This document shows positions 17,579 through 26,051 of a DNA stretch of 64,000 bases, piece after piece. Every line of letters starts with the position of its first letter. Position 1 is the first letter of the stretch. The notes beneath the pieces were generated by a model. It had not been told where the DNA came from. It was given only the letters and a program-made list of their open reading frames with translations, and did not search any database. A program made the translations under genes and the position numbers. Origin of the DNA: Chloracidobacterium sp. (lineage in GTDB: Bacteria > Acidobacteriota > Blastocatellia > Pyrinomonadales > Pyrinomonadaceae); contig JADKKB010000007.1 in NCBI GenBank assembly GCA_016720705.1, positions 2,046,001 to 2,110,000 of the forward strand. The letters are read 5' to 3'.

Positions 17579-20500
17579 TCAGCGTACGAACGCACTCGGC
17601 ACGGGTTGGTCTCCCGCGATGCCGAATTGCTGTATCAGCGTGCCGGCGGTCGAGCGGCTTGCGTACCAGGTTGCGGTCGATGGCCTGAAGACAGCGGCAT
17701 CGAACTTTCCATCACCGTCATAGTCACCCGGCGACGGCGTATCGCCGGTCGAGCCAAACGGGAATGAGTAGAACGAGAAATCCTCGCTTCGGAGAATGAA
17801 CCAGAATCCCGTGGATGGCCGCCATAGTGCAAAATCGGCCTTGCCGTCGCCGGTATAGTCGCCGACGACCGCCTTGTCGGTCGGGTTTCCGAACTGCAGT
17901 CCACCGGAGCTTCCGTTCGAGCTCTTGATCCACCACCACTGTCCGAGTGAGGCACGCCAAACGGCAATGTCGGCTTTCGAGTCGCCGTCGTAATCCGCCG
18001 CGACCGGTTGGTCCCCGGTCAGGCCAAATTGCTGGATCGTCGTTCCGCCGGTTGACTTGCTGATGTACCAGGTCGCCGTTGCAGGACGGAAAACAGCAGC
18101 GTCGGCCTTGCCGTCGCCGTCAAAGTCGGCCGGCGTCGGGATATCGCCATTTGATCCGAACGGGAACGAATAGAACGTCGAATCTTCGCTGCGGAGTACG
18201 AACCACATTCCGGTTGACGGTCGCCAAAAGGCGATGTCCGCCTTGCCGTCACCGGTAAGATCCGACGCGACGAGCCGATCGGTCGATGTGCCAAACTGCG
18301 TCGCATAATTGCCGCCGTTCGAACTCTTGAGGTACCACCATTCGCCGGGTCCGGGCCGGAATATCGAAATGTCGGTCTTCTTGTCGCCGTCAAAATCGAA
18401 AGGCGTCTTGGTTGACGGTGCCGCTTGGTTAACAGTAAACGTCTGTCCGGCGATAGTCAGCGTTCCTTGCCTTGCGAGACCCGTGTTTGCCGACACGGCC
18501 CACGTGACAGACGCCGGCCCGGTGTAGTTCGTCCCGGAACTCACAGTGATCCAGGCCGCATTGCTGGCTGCTGTCCATTGGCAACCTGCTCCGGTCCCCA
18601 CGGACATCCCGTCGTTCGGCGTTCCGCTCGCGGGATAGCTCGCAGTCGAGTGGCTGAGGGGATATGTGCAGCCATTATTTTGCGAGATCAAAAAGCTCTG
18701 TACCGCCGTTCCGGTCCCGTTGTTATATGTGATATTGATCAGGCCGTCACGCGGCGGACTCGGGTTTGCCGCGACCGTATAATTTACGGTGCCGCCCAGC
18801 ACGCTAGTGACGTTGATCCATGCGACATTGCTCTGGGCGGAGTACGAGGAGCAACCGCTGGAATAGATGACCGTAAAATTGCCGGGTCCGCCGCCGAGTG
18901 GTGCCAAAATGTCGGTTGGACTAAATAACATATTGCCGCAGGCATTCTTTGCCAAGGAAAACTCGGATGTGTTGCCATTGACGTCGGTCGCCGTTGCGGT
19001 CACCCAGGAGCTCACATTGCTCCGCGCAACCGTGAAATTCAGCCCTGTAAACGTAGCGTTTCCGGCGGCGTTGGTGTTTACCGTCGTCGCCCCGAGAAAG
19101 TATCTGCCCTCGCCGTAACCGGTTGAATCAACGCCGTCGTTGCCGAAAAACTCGAGCGTAAAGGCCTGATTAGGCGTCGAGTTTAATGTGCCACTGAGCG
19201 ATACTGAGCTTGCCTGAGCGTTGACATACGTAATTACAGGGAAATTTTGAAGATTGTTCGGGCCGCTGTCGCCGTCGCCGGCGTCATTTGGCGTTACACC
19301 GGCGGGAGCCAGATCAATGCCCATACCGTCATTGGAGAACATACGATTTCGTCTGAATGCGTTACGAATACCGGCGTCCGCTTTGATGCCGAGAGCATTA
19401 AATGCGATCAGATTACCTTCACCCGTCCCGGTACCGCCTGCCTGATTATCGTACGTTCCGTTTCCGAAATAGATTCCCGCCAGAGCATTGCCGAGATCGC
19501 TGTTGCCGCCCGGATTGGTGCCGATCAGATTGCTCTGGATGACGTTGTTTGACGTGTTGGTATCAGAAATATATATGCCATAGCCGCCATTTGAACTGAT
19601 CACATTGCCGAAACCAGGCAGTCCGACACGGTTAATAGTGCTGTTGATAAAATCCGCGCTGTCGCCTGCACCCTGAGAGAAAGCGACCCCGCTCAATGAG
19701 TTTCCAAGTGCGCCGCCGCCGCTTTCGTTAGTGCCGATGTTGTTCCAAATGATCCTGTTGCTGACGGCCCCGGCGCCGATGATCGAAATACCGTCGCTGT
19801 TGTTGCCGCTGATCACGTTCTTGGTCGTGCCGCCGGTATCGCCGATCACGACTCCGATCGTGTTTATGAGCGTTATGCCCGGCCCGCCATTACCATTGTC
19901 GGTCACGCCATCGCTGGTGCCGATGAGGTTGTTGAGTATATCGATTCCCTGATCCGGAAATCGGTCGCCGACGGGCGAGGATTCGATCCTGATCCCGCTC
20001 GCTCCATTCGCGTAGATCCGATTGCGATGTTGCGGTTGGTCGCCGCCGATCCGAGTGTTTCGGGAATTTGTGGTCGGCGATCCGCTCTGGTAGCCAAGGT
20101 CGATGCCGTACGTGCCGTTGTTATGTATATCGAGGCCCTCAAAGATGGCTCCGCTTGTGGCAAAAGCGTGAATTCCGCAGGCCGGAAAGTTGCGAATTTC
20201 CATATTGCGGATCTGTGAACCCGAGAATGTGGACATATAGATGCCGCAATAACCGGAGCCGAGTCCGGTGCCGTCGAGGATGATCTTGCTGGTACCGGTC
20301 GTCCCGTCGATGTCGTCGTTTTGGCCAAGCGAGATCGACGCGTTGATCGGCACGGTCATTCCGCTCGCAAAAACGATATCGTCAGCCGAATTGATCCCGA
20401 CTCCTGCCGTGGCGAGCCACAACGAAGCTCCGCATGGCCCCGGCAAAGCCGGTACAAAGGTTGCCCCGCTTATCTGATTTTTCTCTCCGGTCGAGAGGGC

Positions 20501-20677
20501 TCGCGACATCGTCCCTTCACCGAGAAGAGCGGCTTCCTCAAGCGTCAAAACGCTGTCGCAATTGTTTCCGGGTCCGACCCAATTTACGGTGAGTGTCGCA
20601 CCGGCGTGAGCCTTAGCGGCAAAACTAACTATAACGAATATCACCGCAAGCGATGCGACCAACGTTTTCGTCTTCAT
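17579..20677 (-). CDS. Secreted beta-helix / BACON / FG-GAP protein
   Basis: 1032 residues from the ATG at 20677, which has GGAGAAGG just upstream; the frame extends to 20752 without a better start. A signal peptide (1-26) ends AHAGA. Residues ~90-420 are parallel beta-helix (pectate-lyase/NosD-like) repeats with many NVISGNxxxG and NLIGTN motifs. Residues ~585-757 hold two BACON-like domains (CGNMLFSP onward, then CTYPLSHS onward, with AAWITVSSG). The FG-GAP cassette fills ~757-1032 and ends PVPSAFVR. It may bind or modify polysaccharide; no catalytic residues are identified. The ATG overlaps the stop of the upstream HTH gene (ATGA), so the two are translationally coupled. Confidence 0.88.
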   Translation of the reverse strand: MKTKTLVASLAVIFVIVSFAAKAHAGATLTVNWVGPGNNCDSVLTLEEAALLGEGTMSRALSTGEKNQISGATFVPALPGPCGASLWLATAGVGINSADDIVFASGMTVPINASISLGQNDDIDGTTGTSKIILDGTGLGSGYCGIYMSTFSGSQIRNMEIRNFPACGIHAFATSGAIFEGLDIHNNGTYGIDLGYQSGSPTTNSRNTRIGGDQPQHRNRIYANGASGIRIESSPVGDRFPDQGIDILNNLIGTSDGVTDNGNGGPGITLINTIGVVIGDTGGTTKNVISGNNSDGISIIGAGAVSNRIIWNNIGTNESGGGALGNSLSGVAFSQGAGDSADFINSTINRVGLPGFGNVISSNGGYGIYISDTNTSNNVIQSNLIGTNPGGNSDLGNALAGIYFGNGTYDNQAGGTGTGEGNLIAFNALGIKADAGIRNAFRRNRMFSNDGMGIDLAPAGVTPNDAGDGDSGPNNLQNFPVITYVNAQASSVSLSGTLNSTPNQAFTLEFFGNDGVDSTGYGEGRYFLGATTVNTNAAGNATFTGLNFTVARSNVSSWVTATATDVNGNTSEFSLAKNACGNMLFSPTDILAPLGGGPGNFTVIYSSGCSSYSAQSNVAWINVTSVLGGTVNYTVAANPSPPRDGLINITYNNGTGTAVQSFLISQNNGCTYPLSHSTASYPASGTPNDGMSVGTGAGCQWTAASNAAWITVSSGTNYTGPASVTWAVSANTGLARQGTLTIAGQTFTVNQAAPSTKTPFDFDGDKKTDISIFRPGPGEWWYLKSSNGGNYATQFGTSTDRLVASDLTGDGKADIAFWRPSTGMWFVLRSEDSTFYSFPFGSNGDIPTPADFDGDGKADAAVFRPATATWYISKSTGGTTIQQFGLTGDQPVAADYDGDSKADIAVWRASLGQWWWIKSSNGSSGGLQFGNPTDKAVVGDYTGDGKADFALWRPSTGFWFILRSEDFSFYSFPFGSTGDTPSPGDYDGDGKFDAAVFRPSTATWYASRSTAGTLIQQFGIAGDQPVPSAFVR

Positions 20678-21000
20678 ATTAACCTTCTCCCCTCTAAGCC
20701 TTTTTCCGCGTTGATTGCCGCGAGCGTGGTCACATTGCCGCCGGCATTCCACTCTGAAAGTGATGCAAGACAGACCAGCATCTGCAAGTTTTCGGTCTCG
20801 AAGTAATGGATGGCTCCGGCGTCGATCAACCGATATATTTGCCGCGTGCTAAGCCGCAGTACTTTGGCGGCATTTTCGGCCGTAATCATCGGCGAAGCGT
20901 CGGGGCACACCGAGCAACTGTGAGATCCGGTACCGTCAGCGCGTCTCACGCGCCAGATCTCGCGCTGTTCGAATGTGACTTCGAAGTGTGATGTCTTCAT
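20674..21000 (-). CDS. Small helix-turn-helix protein with CxxC motif
   Basis: This 108-residue protein has an N-terminal beta-like segment (FEVTFEQREIWRVRR), then CSVCPDASPMITAENAAKVL with a Cys-x-x-Cys pair. It continues as an excisionase/MerR-like HTH (LRLSTRQIYRLIDAGAIHYF) and a helical tail. The fold suggests DNA binding; the Cys pair could be a metal or redox site. It is coupled by an ATGA overlap to the beta-helix gene and diverges from the winged-helix regulator at 21092. A role as local regulator of the secreted protein is inferred, not shown. Confidence 0.75.
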   Translation of the reverse strand: MKTSHFEVTFEQREIWRVRRADGTGSHSCSVCPDASPMITAENAAKVLRLSTRQIYRLIDAGAIHYFETENLQMLVCLASLSEWNAGGNVTTLAAINAEKGLEGRRLI

Positions 21001-21048
21001 ATTGCTCTTTCAACGAAAGCAATTGTGTGATATTTAAGTGTTGTTGTA

Positions 21049-21087
21049 GTTAAGGCTCGGTTAATGTTTGGTTAATATTGCGGTTAA
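21049..21087 (+). promoter_or_regulatory. Four GTTAA direct repeats at helical spacing (operator)
   Basis: GTTAA occurs at 21049, 21060, 21071 and 21083, the last three preceded by G. Spacings are 11, 11 and 12 bp. PhoB/OmpR-type winged-helix regulators bind direct repeats at ~11 bp, and the gene starting at 21092 encodes such a domain. The array ends 4 nt before that ATG, fitting autoregulation and control of the divergent HTH/beta-helix operon. Confidence 0.6.
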
Positions 21088-21091
21088 GTTA

Positions 21092-22984
21092 ATGAAGCCA
21101 CAGACGCCGATTTACAAGTTTGGCGAATTTCGGCTGGATGTGTCGGAAAAACAACTGCGCCGCGACTCCGGCGAGATCGTGCCGATCCCGCCAAAAGCAT
21201 TCGAACTGCTGCTCTTCTTGGTCGAAAATCCCAACCATCTCCTCGAAAAGAATGAACTGATGGACAATGTTTGGGCCGGAAGCTTTGTCGAAGAGGGCAA
21301 TCTGAAGATCCACGTTCATAACCTTCGAAAGGTGTTCAACGCGGATGGAGCGGAATTTATCGAGACCATTCCTCGCCGCGGATACCGCTTTAATGCAGAT
21401 GTCAGCGTTCTCGAAGGCGATCTGGTAGTTGAAAAGATCACGCAGTCGCGGTTAGCCATCGACGGGTTCGAATCAAGGGGTGAGCCTAGCAACCCATCGC
21501 GTCGTGCGAAATATTTGGTCGCGGTGCTCTCGTTGGTCGTCGTCGCACTCGGCGTCGCCGGAGTCTGGTATTGGGGGCGAAATCGCGATGCCGCACAGGG
21601 CATCGTTACCGCCGCCAAACGCGACACGACTATTGCCGTTTTGCCATTTCGCAATCTGACACAGGACCCAAAAGACGAATTTATGGTCGTCGGTCTGACC
21701 GATGCGGTGACCACCCGACTCGGTACAATACCGAGATTGACCGTGCGCCCGACGAGTTCGATCCTGCGGGCAACGTCATCGACCGGCGATATCGGCGAAA
21801 GGTTAAAGGTCGACGATCTTGTCGAGGGGACGATCCAGCGTTTCGGAGATCATTTGCGGATCACTGTCCAGCTCGTTCAAACTCGCGACGAAAAGATCCT
21901 TTGGTCGCGTAGCTTTGACGAAAAAGATTATAGCCTGCTCTACATCCAGGATATGATCGCCTCGAACGTGGCTGCCAACCTGATACAAGGGCTGTCGGAC
22001 TCCGAACGCTCGTCCCTTACGCGGCCCGAGACCAATGACGCAAAGGCGTACGAATTGTACCTGCGCGGCCGACATTTTTGGAATATGCGAACGTCGGTCA
22101 GCCTCAAGCAATCCAACGAGTTTTTTGACCAGTCGATCAAACTCGATCCCAACTTTGCTCTCGCCTACGCCGGCAAGGCCGATGCCTACGAACTGCTCGC
22201 TGAATATGGCGGTATGGACGCGGCCGAGGCGTTTCAAAAGGCGCGTGAATCGAGCCGTGAAGCTTTGCGGTTAAATGAGGGGCTTGCCGAAGCCCACACA
22301 TCACTTGCGTACGCACTCGCGTTTTACGATCGCAACTGGCCCGAGGCAGAGCGTGAGTTTTTGCGGGCGATCGAGCTTAAGCCTAATTATCCGACCGCGC
22401 ACCAATGGTATGGCGAATATCTTACAATTTTTGGCCGCTTTGACGAGGCACTCGCCGAAACCCGACGGGCCGAGGATCTGGATCCGACTTCACCCATCAT
22501 CCCGACCGATTGTGCCGCTATTTTTTACCTGAACAGACAATATGACCGATCGGCCGAAGAGACTCAAAAGGTGTTCGAGCTCGACTCGAATTTTGCCTAC
22601 GGATATGCTTACCGGTGGATCGCACTCGAACATTCGGGCCGGATCCCTGAGGCGTATGAGGCCATAGTCAAGCTCGATTCGCTCTTTTACCCGGAGTCGG
22701 TGGTCGAAGCGGAACGCAACGCCTTTGCGGCCGGAGGCTGGGATGGTTTGTGGCGTCTCAAGTTTTCTCAAACCGAAAAGGCGCCTTTCGATAAGCTCTG
22801 GACCAACTACGTCAAAGCGATGGCGGCAGTCCGTGTCGGCGATACCGACAAAACCCTCGAATTCCTCCGGCGCTCGGTCGAGCACCGTGAGCGTTGGTCG
22901 GTAAATCTCAAATTCGATCCTCAATGGGACGCCGTCCGCCGAGATCCACGCTTTGCAGCCATCGAACAGAGTTTAGGCTTCTAA
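21092..22984 (+). CDS. CadC-like winged-helix regulator with TM helix, TolB/FlgO-like domain and TPRs
   Basis: 630 residues from the ATG at 21092; a TTG at 21068 is possible but would overlap the direct repeats. Residues ~5-105 are an OmpR/PhoB-type DNA-binding winged helix (FGEFRLD, IPPKAFELLLFLVEN, IETIPRRGYRF). One transmembrane helix lies at ~139-158. Residues ~175-305 resemble the TolB/FlgO-like domain common in such regulators (TIAVLPFRNLT, GLTDAVTTRLG, VDDLVEGTIQR). TPR-like repeats fill the rest. The plan is a one-component membrane sensor: DNA binding inside, sensing outside. Its signal is unknown. Confidence 0.88.
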   Translation: MKPQTPIYKFGEFRLDVSEKQLRRDSGEIVPIPPKAFELLLFLVENPNHLLEKNELMDNVWAGSFVEEGNLKIHVHNLRKVFNADGAEFIETIPRRGYRFNADVSVLEGDLVVEKITQSRLAIDGFESRGEPSNPSRRAKYLVAVLSLVVVALGVAGVWYWGRNRDAAQGIVTAAKRDTTIAVLPFRNLTQDPKDEFMVVGLTDAVTTRLGTIPRLTVRPTSSILRATSSTGDIGERLKVDDLVEGTIQRFGDHLRITVQLVQTRDEKILWSRSFDEKDYSLLYIQDMIASNVAANLIQGLSDSERSSLTRPETNDAKAYELYLRGRHFWNMRTSVSLKQSNEFFDQSIKLDPNFALAYAGKADAYELLAEYGGMDAAEAFQKARESSREALRLNEGLAEAHTSLAYALAFYDRNWPEAEREFLRAIELKPNYPTAHQWYGEYLTIFGRFDEALAETRRAEDLDPTSPIIPTDCAAIFYLNRQYDRSAEETQKVFELDSNFAYGYAYRWIALEHSGRIPEAYEAIVKLDSLFYPESVVEAERNAFAAGGWDGLWRLKFSQTEKAPFDKLWTNYVKAMAAVRVGDTDKTLEFLRRSVEHRERWSVNLKFDPQWDAVRRDPRFAAIEQSLGF

Positions 22985-23004
22985 AAGATCTGACGAACGG
23001 CAAA

Positions 23005-23024
23005 GGCCGTGATTGCTCACGGCC
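23005..23024. terminator. Hairpin between convergent genes
   Basis: A perfect 8-bp stem (GGCCGTGA / TCACGGCC) with a TTGC loop lies between the stops of the regulator (22984) and the FG-GAP gene (23058). The T-tracts are short (TTT on the minus strand), so efficiency is uncertain. Confidence 0.5.
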
Positions 23025-23057
23025 CTTACTCACACCAAACTCCGATATTTCAACACG

Positions 23058-24149
23058 TTATCTGACAAACGCGTTCGGTAGCGGCGTATCGCCCGCGATT
23101 CCGAATTGCTGAATCAGGACGCCGGCAGTGGAGCGGTTGATGTACCAATTGAGGGTCGAGGGGCGATAGACTCCGGCGTCGGTCTTGCCGTCACCGTCGT
23201 AGTCGCCGGGAACCGGAATATCGCCAATGGTGCCAAAGGGGAACGCATAAAACGTCAGATCCTCGCTCCTAAGCACGAACCACTGCCCGGTCGATGGCCG
23301 CCAATATGCGACATCCGTCTTGCCGTCACCGGTGAAGTCTCCGGGAACGGCCTTGTCGGTCGGTTGGCCGAATTGGGTGGCGAAAGAACCGCCCGAGCTC
23401 TTGAGTATCCACCACTCAGCACCGCTCACGCCGGTCGGACGCCAGACAGCGATGTCGGCCTTGCCGTCGCCGTCGTAATCCGCAGGGACCGGCAGATCGG
23501 TCGGAATGCCGAACGCCTGTATGGTCGTGCCGCCGGTCGATGGACTGATATACCACGTCGCCGTCGAAGGCCTGAATACCGCCGCGTCCGCCTTGCCGTC
23601 GCCGTCATAATCCGCCGGTGCAGGCACATCGCCGTTGGCACCGAACGGGAATCCGTAGAATGTAAAATCCTCGCTTCTCAGCACAAACCAAAACCCGGTC
23701 GAAGGCCGCCAGTACGCGACATCCGTCTTGCCGTCACCCGTAAAGTCCACCGGCACGATCTTGTCGGTCGAGGCTCCGAACTGCGTCGCAAAATTGCCGC
23801 CGTTCGAACTGTTCAACACCCACCATTCACCTGGCCCCGGCCTGAAGATCGAAATGTCGGTTTTGGAATCACCGTCAAAGTCGAACGGTGAACGCACAAT
23901 TGCTGCGTTATTTCCACCGCCGCCCCAGAATCCGCTCGTCAGGTTAAATGACCCGCCAGTCGATGTCGTCCCGGCGACCGCCTCGCCCATCGTGCCGTCG
24001 AGCGTGAAAGTCCCGCCCGCAGTTCGCCCCCCGCCTCCGCCTATCACCGACTTGGTGATCGTAAAACTGCCGCCCGACTGGGATCGGGCAACGCTGACTA
24101 CCAAAACGGTCAACACCAAACACGCGATTATCAAACTGAGTTTCTTCAT
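23058..24149 (-). CDS. Secreted FG-GAP cassette protein (intact copy)
   Basis: A 363-residue protein: signal peptide (~1-23), then the Gly-rich block ending SGFWGGGG (~25-82), which shares its plan with the protein at 9292. The FG-GAP cassette fills ~88-363: six DxDGDxxxD loops, WFVLRSED in blades 2 and 5, ending PLPNAFVR. AGAAGG precedes the ATG, and the S74 gene upstream stops only 11 nt away, so the two form an operon. A near-identical copy disrupted by one inserted base lies at 41164-42256. Function is unknown; it could be a minimal carrier of the cassette. Confidence 0.88.
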   Translation of the reverse strand: MKKLSLIIACLVLTVLVVSVARSQSGGSFTITKSVIGGGGGRTAGGTFTLDGTMGEAVAGTTSTGGSFNLTSGFWGGGGNNAAIVRSPFDFDGDSKTDISIFRPGPGEWWVLNSSNGGNFATQFGASTDKIVPVDFTGDGKTDVAYWRPSTGFWFVLRSEDFTFYGFPFGANGDVPAPADYDGDGKADAAVFRPSTATWYISPSTGGTTIQAFGIPTDLPVPADYDGDGKADIAVWRPTGVSGAEWWILKSSGGSFATQFGQPTDKAVPGDFTGDGKTDVAYWRPSTGQWFVLRSEDLTFYAFPFGTIGDIPVPGDYDGDGKTDAGVYRPSTLNWYINRSTAGVLIQQFGIAGDTPLPNAFVR

Positions 24150-24283
24150 AACGATTCCTTCTAATTCCTAGCCCGGCAAACCTCCGCCGACGGGTTTTGT
24201 GAACAGACCAGAGCCTTGAACGCCTCGACCTGCATCTCAAGCGACTTGATCTTCGCGTCCTGTGCTTCGATCTGGGATTGCTG
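23065..24283. repeat. 1.2-kb duplication, copy 1
   Basis: Nearly identical to 41171-42390 in direct orientation. It covers the whole FG-GAP gene, the 11-nt intergenic gap and the last ~40 codons of the S74 gene upstream. Differences are scattered single bases, mainly near the S74 end, plus one inserted C in copy 2. Confidence 0.9.
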
Positions 24284-25891
24284 GCTGCTTATCTGCTTGT
24301 GTTGACCGCTGATCTGAGCCTGTTGTTCCTTAACGGCATTAATAAGAACCACCCCGATACGATCGTATTTGATACCTTGTATTTTACCTTCACGATCATA
24401 GGTTACTAGGAGCGGATCGATCTCGGCCACATCATCGGCGACAAGGCCGAGATCCGGTTCGGCGCGGCCTTTCCAGTCGAAAGTTACGGGCCGCATCTGG
24501 TTTACAAGGTTTAAGCTGCCCGTGAATGGCCGAATATTTTCTTTGTAACGCGAACTCGACGAGCAAGCCGCGAGAACATTGTTATTGGTAATACAGAGAC
24601 TATTCGCCGTCGCTCCTGCTAACGTCCCGATCCGAACGGTGTCGCTGCCATCCCTACCCAGCTGAATCCGACTGCTCGCGGTTACAACTGCATTTGAACC
24701 CACAGCCGTTGCATATGTTAGATTGTCAACTTCGACATCCGCGAGGACGCCGACCAATGTATTGTGACTGCCGGTCGTATTCGTGGAACCCGAATCCTGG
24801 CCGAAAAACGAATTCTCTGATCCACTGATATTGTACGAACCCGCTACCACACCGACGAATGTATTGCCATTTCCGGTGTTAGACTCTCCGGCGTCTCGTC
24901 CGAAAAATGAATTGTTGAGTCCCGTTGAGCCGGAGCCCGCAAACGCTCCGACAAAAGTATTGTTGCCGCTGAGCCCGTTCAATGCACCCGCATTTATTCC
25001 GATAAAAGTATTGTTGGAACCGCCATTTTGAAAACCTGCCGCCTTGCCGAAGAATGAATTGCCGTTTGCCGAAAAATTCGATGTTCCAGCCTCGGCACCA
25101 AAATATGAATTGTTCAAGCCACCCAAATTCCCTTGCCCCGCTCTCCATCCAAAGAACGAATTTGCGCCGCCGGTCGTGTTCATGGCACCGGCACTTGTAC
25201 CAAAAAAAGCGTTTCTTATGCCGGTGTTACTTTGCCCTATCCCGAGTCCGACAAAGGTATTGTCGGTCGCCGGTACACTCAGGACGCGGCTGCCGCCAAT
25301 ATTGAACTGCGTCCCGGCGTTGAAAATATTCGCAGAGCCCGTGCCGCTGACGTTGAAATTACTTGATGCCTGTGGGCTAGTCGTGTTTTGGACGTAATTC
25401 GCTGAACCAGCGGTTGGAGGCCGATCGTTGGTCAATCGCGGGTCGGTCGTTACGACATACTGGCCCGCAGCGACTCCGCCAAGCTGTAATGTGTTTACCG
25501 CATTAGCGGCGGTAAGACTCTTGACGGAATAGGGCGAACTGTTGACCTGTTGTCGCGGAGCCAACGGCGTAAATGCTCCCCCGCCTGCGGTCCTCACCCG
25601 GATCTCGAGAAAGCGGTTGGCTCCCGGAAACTGAGCGGCCCCAAAATCAAGGCTGACCGTAAATACGCCGCCCGCGACCGCGACCGTGCTTCGCGTCAGT
25701 GTCGAACCGATCTGCCCACCCGCAGCAACCGAGTCAAACAAAGCAAACTCAAAATCGTAGTTGCCAGTTGCCGGGTTTGCACCGTCCTTTAGGCTACCTT
25801 GATATGAAAATTCTGTTGTTTGAGCGAACATATTTCCGCACAGCAAAAAGAAACAAAATGCCATTGCCAAATACTTACTCGTTTTTTTCAT
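24161..25891 (-). CDS. Secreted tail-fibre-like protein with S74 (endosialidase chaperone) C-terminus
   Basis: 576 residues from the ATG at 25891, preceded by GGAGGGAG; the open frame reaches 25990. A signal peptide (~1-24, ending NMFAQ) leads to the TTEFSYQGSLKDG module (~25-140). About ten 16-17-residue units of the NSFFGxxAGxxNTxG type follow, resembling the beta-roll of trimeric adhesin heads. The C-terminal ~150 residues are an S74-type intramolecular chaperone (SSRYKENI, DLGLVADDVAEIDPLLV, IKYDRIGVVLINAVKEQQ), then a coiled coil ending in two Cys. Such chaperones drive trimerisation and often cleave themselves off. The downstream FG-GAP gene is 11 nt away. Confidence 0.87.
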   Translation of the reverse strand: MKKTSKYLAMAFCFFLLCGNMFAQTTEFSYQGSLKDGANPATGNYDFEFALFDSVAAGGQIGSTLTRSTVAVAGGVFTVSLDFGAAQFPGANRFLEIRVRTAGGGAFTPLAPRQQVNSSPYSVKSLTAANAVNTLQLGGVAAGQYVVTTDPRLTNDRPPTAGSANYVQNTTSPQASSNFNVSGTGSANIFNAGTQFNIGGSRVLSVPATDNTFVGLGIGQSNTGIRNAFFGTSAGAMNTTGGANSFFGWRAGQGNLGGLNNSYFGAEAGTSNFSANGNSFFGKAAGFQNGGSNNTFIGINAGALNGLSGNNTFVGAFAGSGSTGLNNSFFGRDAGESNTGNGNTFVGVVAGSYNISGSENSFFGQDSGSTNTTGSHNTLVGVLADVEVDNLTYATAVGSNAVVTASSRIQLGRDGSDTVRIGTLAGATANSLCITNNNVLAACSSSSRYKENIRPFTGSLNLVNQMRPVTFDWKGRAEPDLGLVADDVAEIDPLLVTYDREGKIQGIKYDRIGVVLINAVKEQQAQISGQHKQISSQQSQIEAQDAKIKSLEMQVEAFKALVCSQNPSAEVCRARN

Positions 25892-25963
25892 TGCTTTGAT
25901 CTCCCTCCAATGTCTGTCATCTGAAATTGATGGCAAATCGTAGCAAGTACCAACACCAAAGTC

Positions 25964-26002
25964 CTCAAATTTTCTCAAATATCTTCTCAAACTTTTCTCA
26001 AA
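25964..26002 (-). promoter_or_regulatory. Four direct repeats TTTGAG upstream of an S74 gene
   Basis: CTCAAA on the plus strand (TTTGAG on the minus) occurs at 25964, 25974, 25986 and 25997, spacings 10, 12 and 11 bp. The array ends 73 nt upstream of the S74 gene starting at 25891. Helical-turn spacing suggests cooperative binding by a dimeric regulator. The half-site differs from the GTTAA array at 21049. Confidence 0.5.
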
Positions 26003-26051
26003 TGGTGCCGTATCGGCGTAAAAGTGTTAAATCATTGCGATTTAAGACAGT

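Noticed and set aside
21001..21023. Hairpin ATTGCTCTTTC...GAAAGCAAT as an operator
   Set aside because: Arms differ by a two-base bulge and no second copy is found; weaker than the GTTAA array beside it.
21468..21500. GGTTCGAATC as a tRNA T-arm
   Set aside because: It is inside a coding region and no acceptor or anticodon stem can be drawn around it.
21906..21912. CGCGTAG as another class A promoter
   Set aside because: It lies inside the winged-helix regulator gene and has no TGANCC 17 bp upstream.
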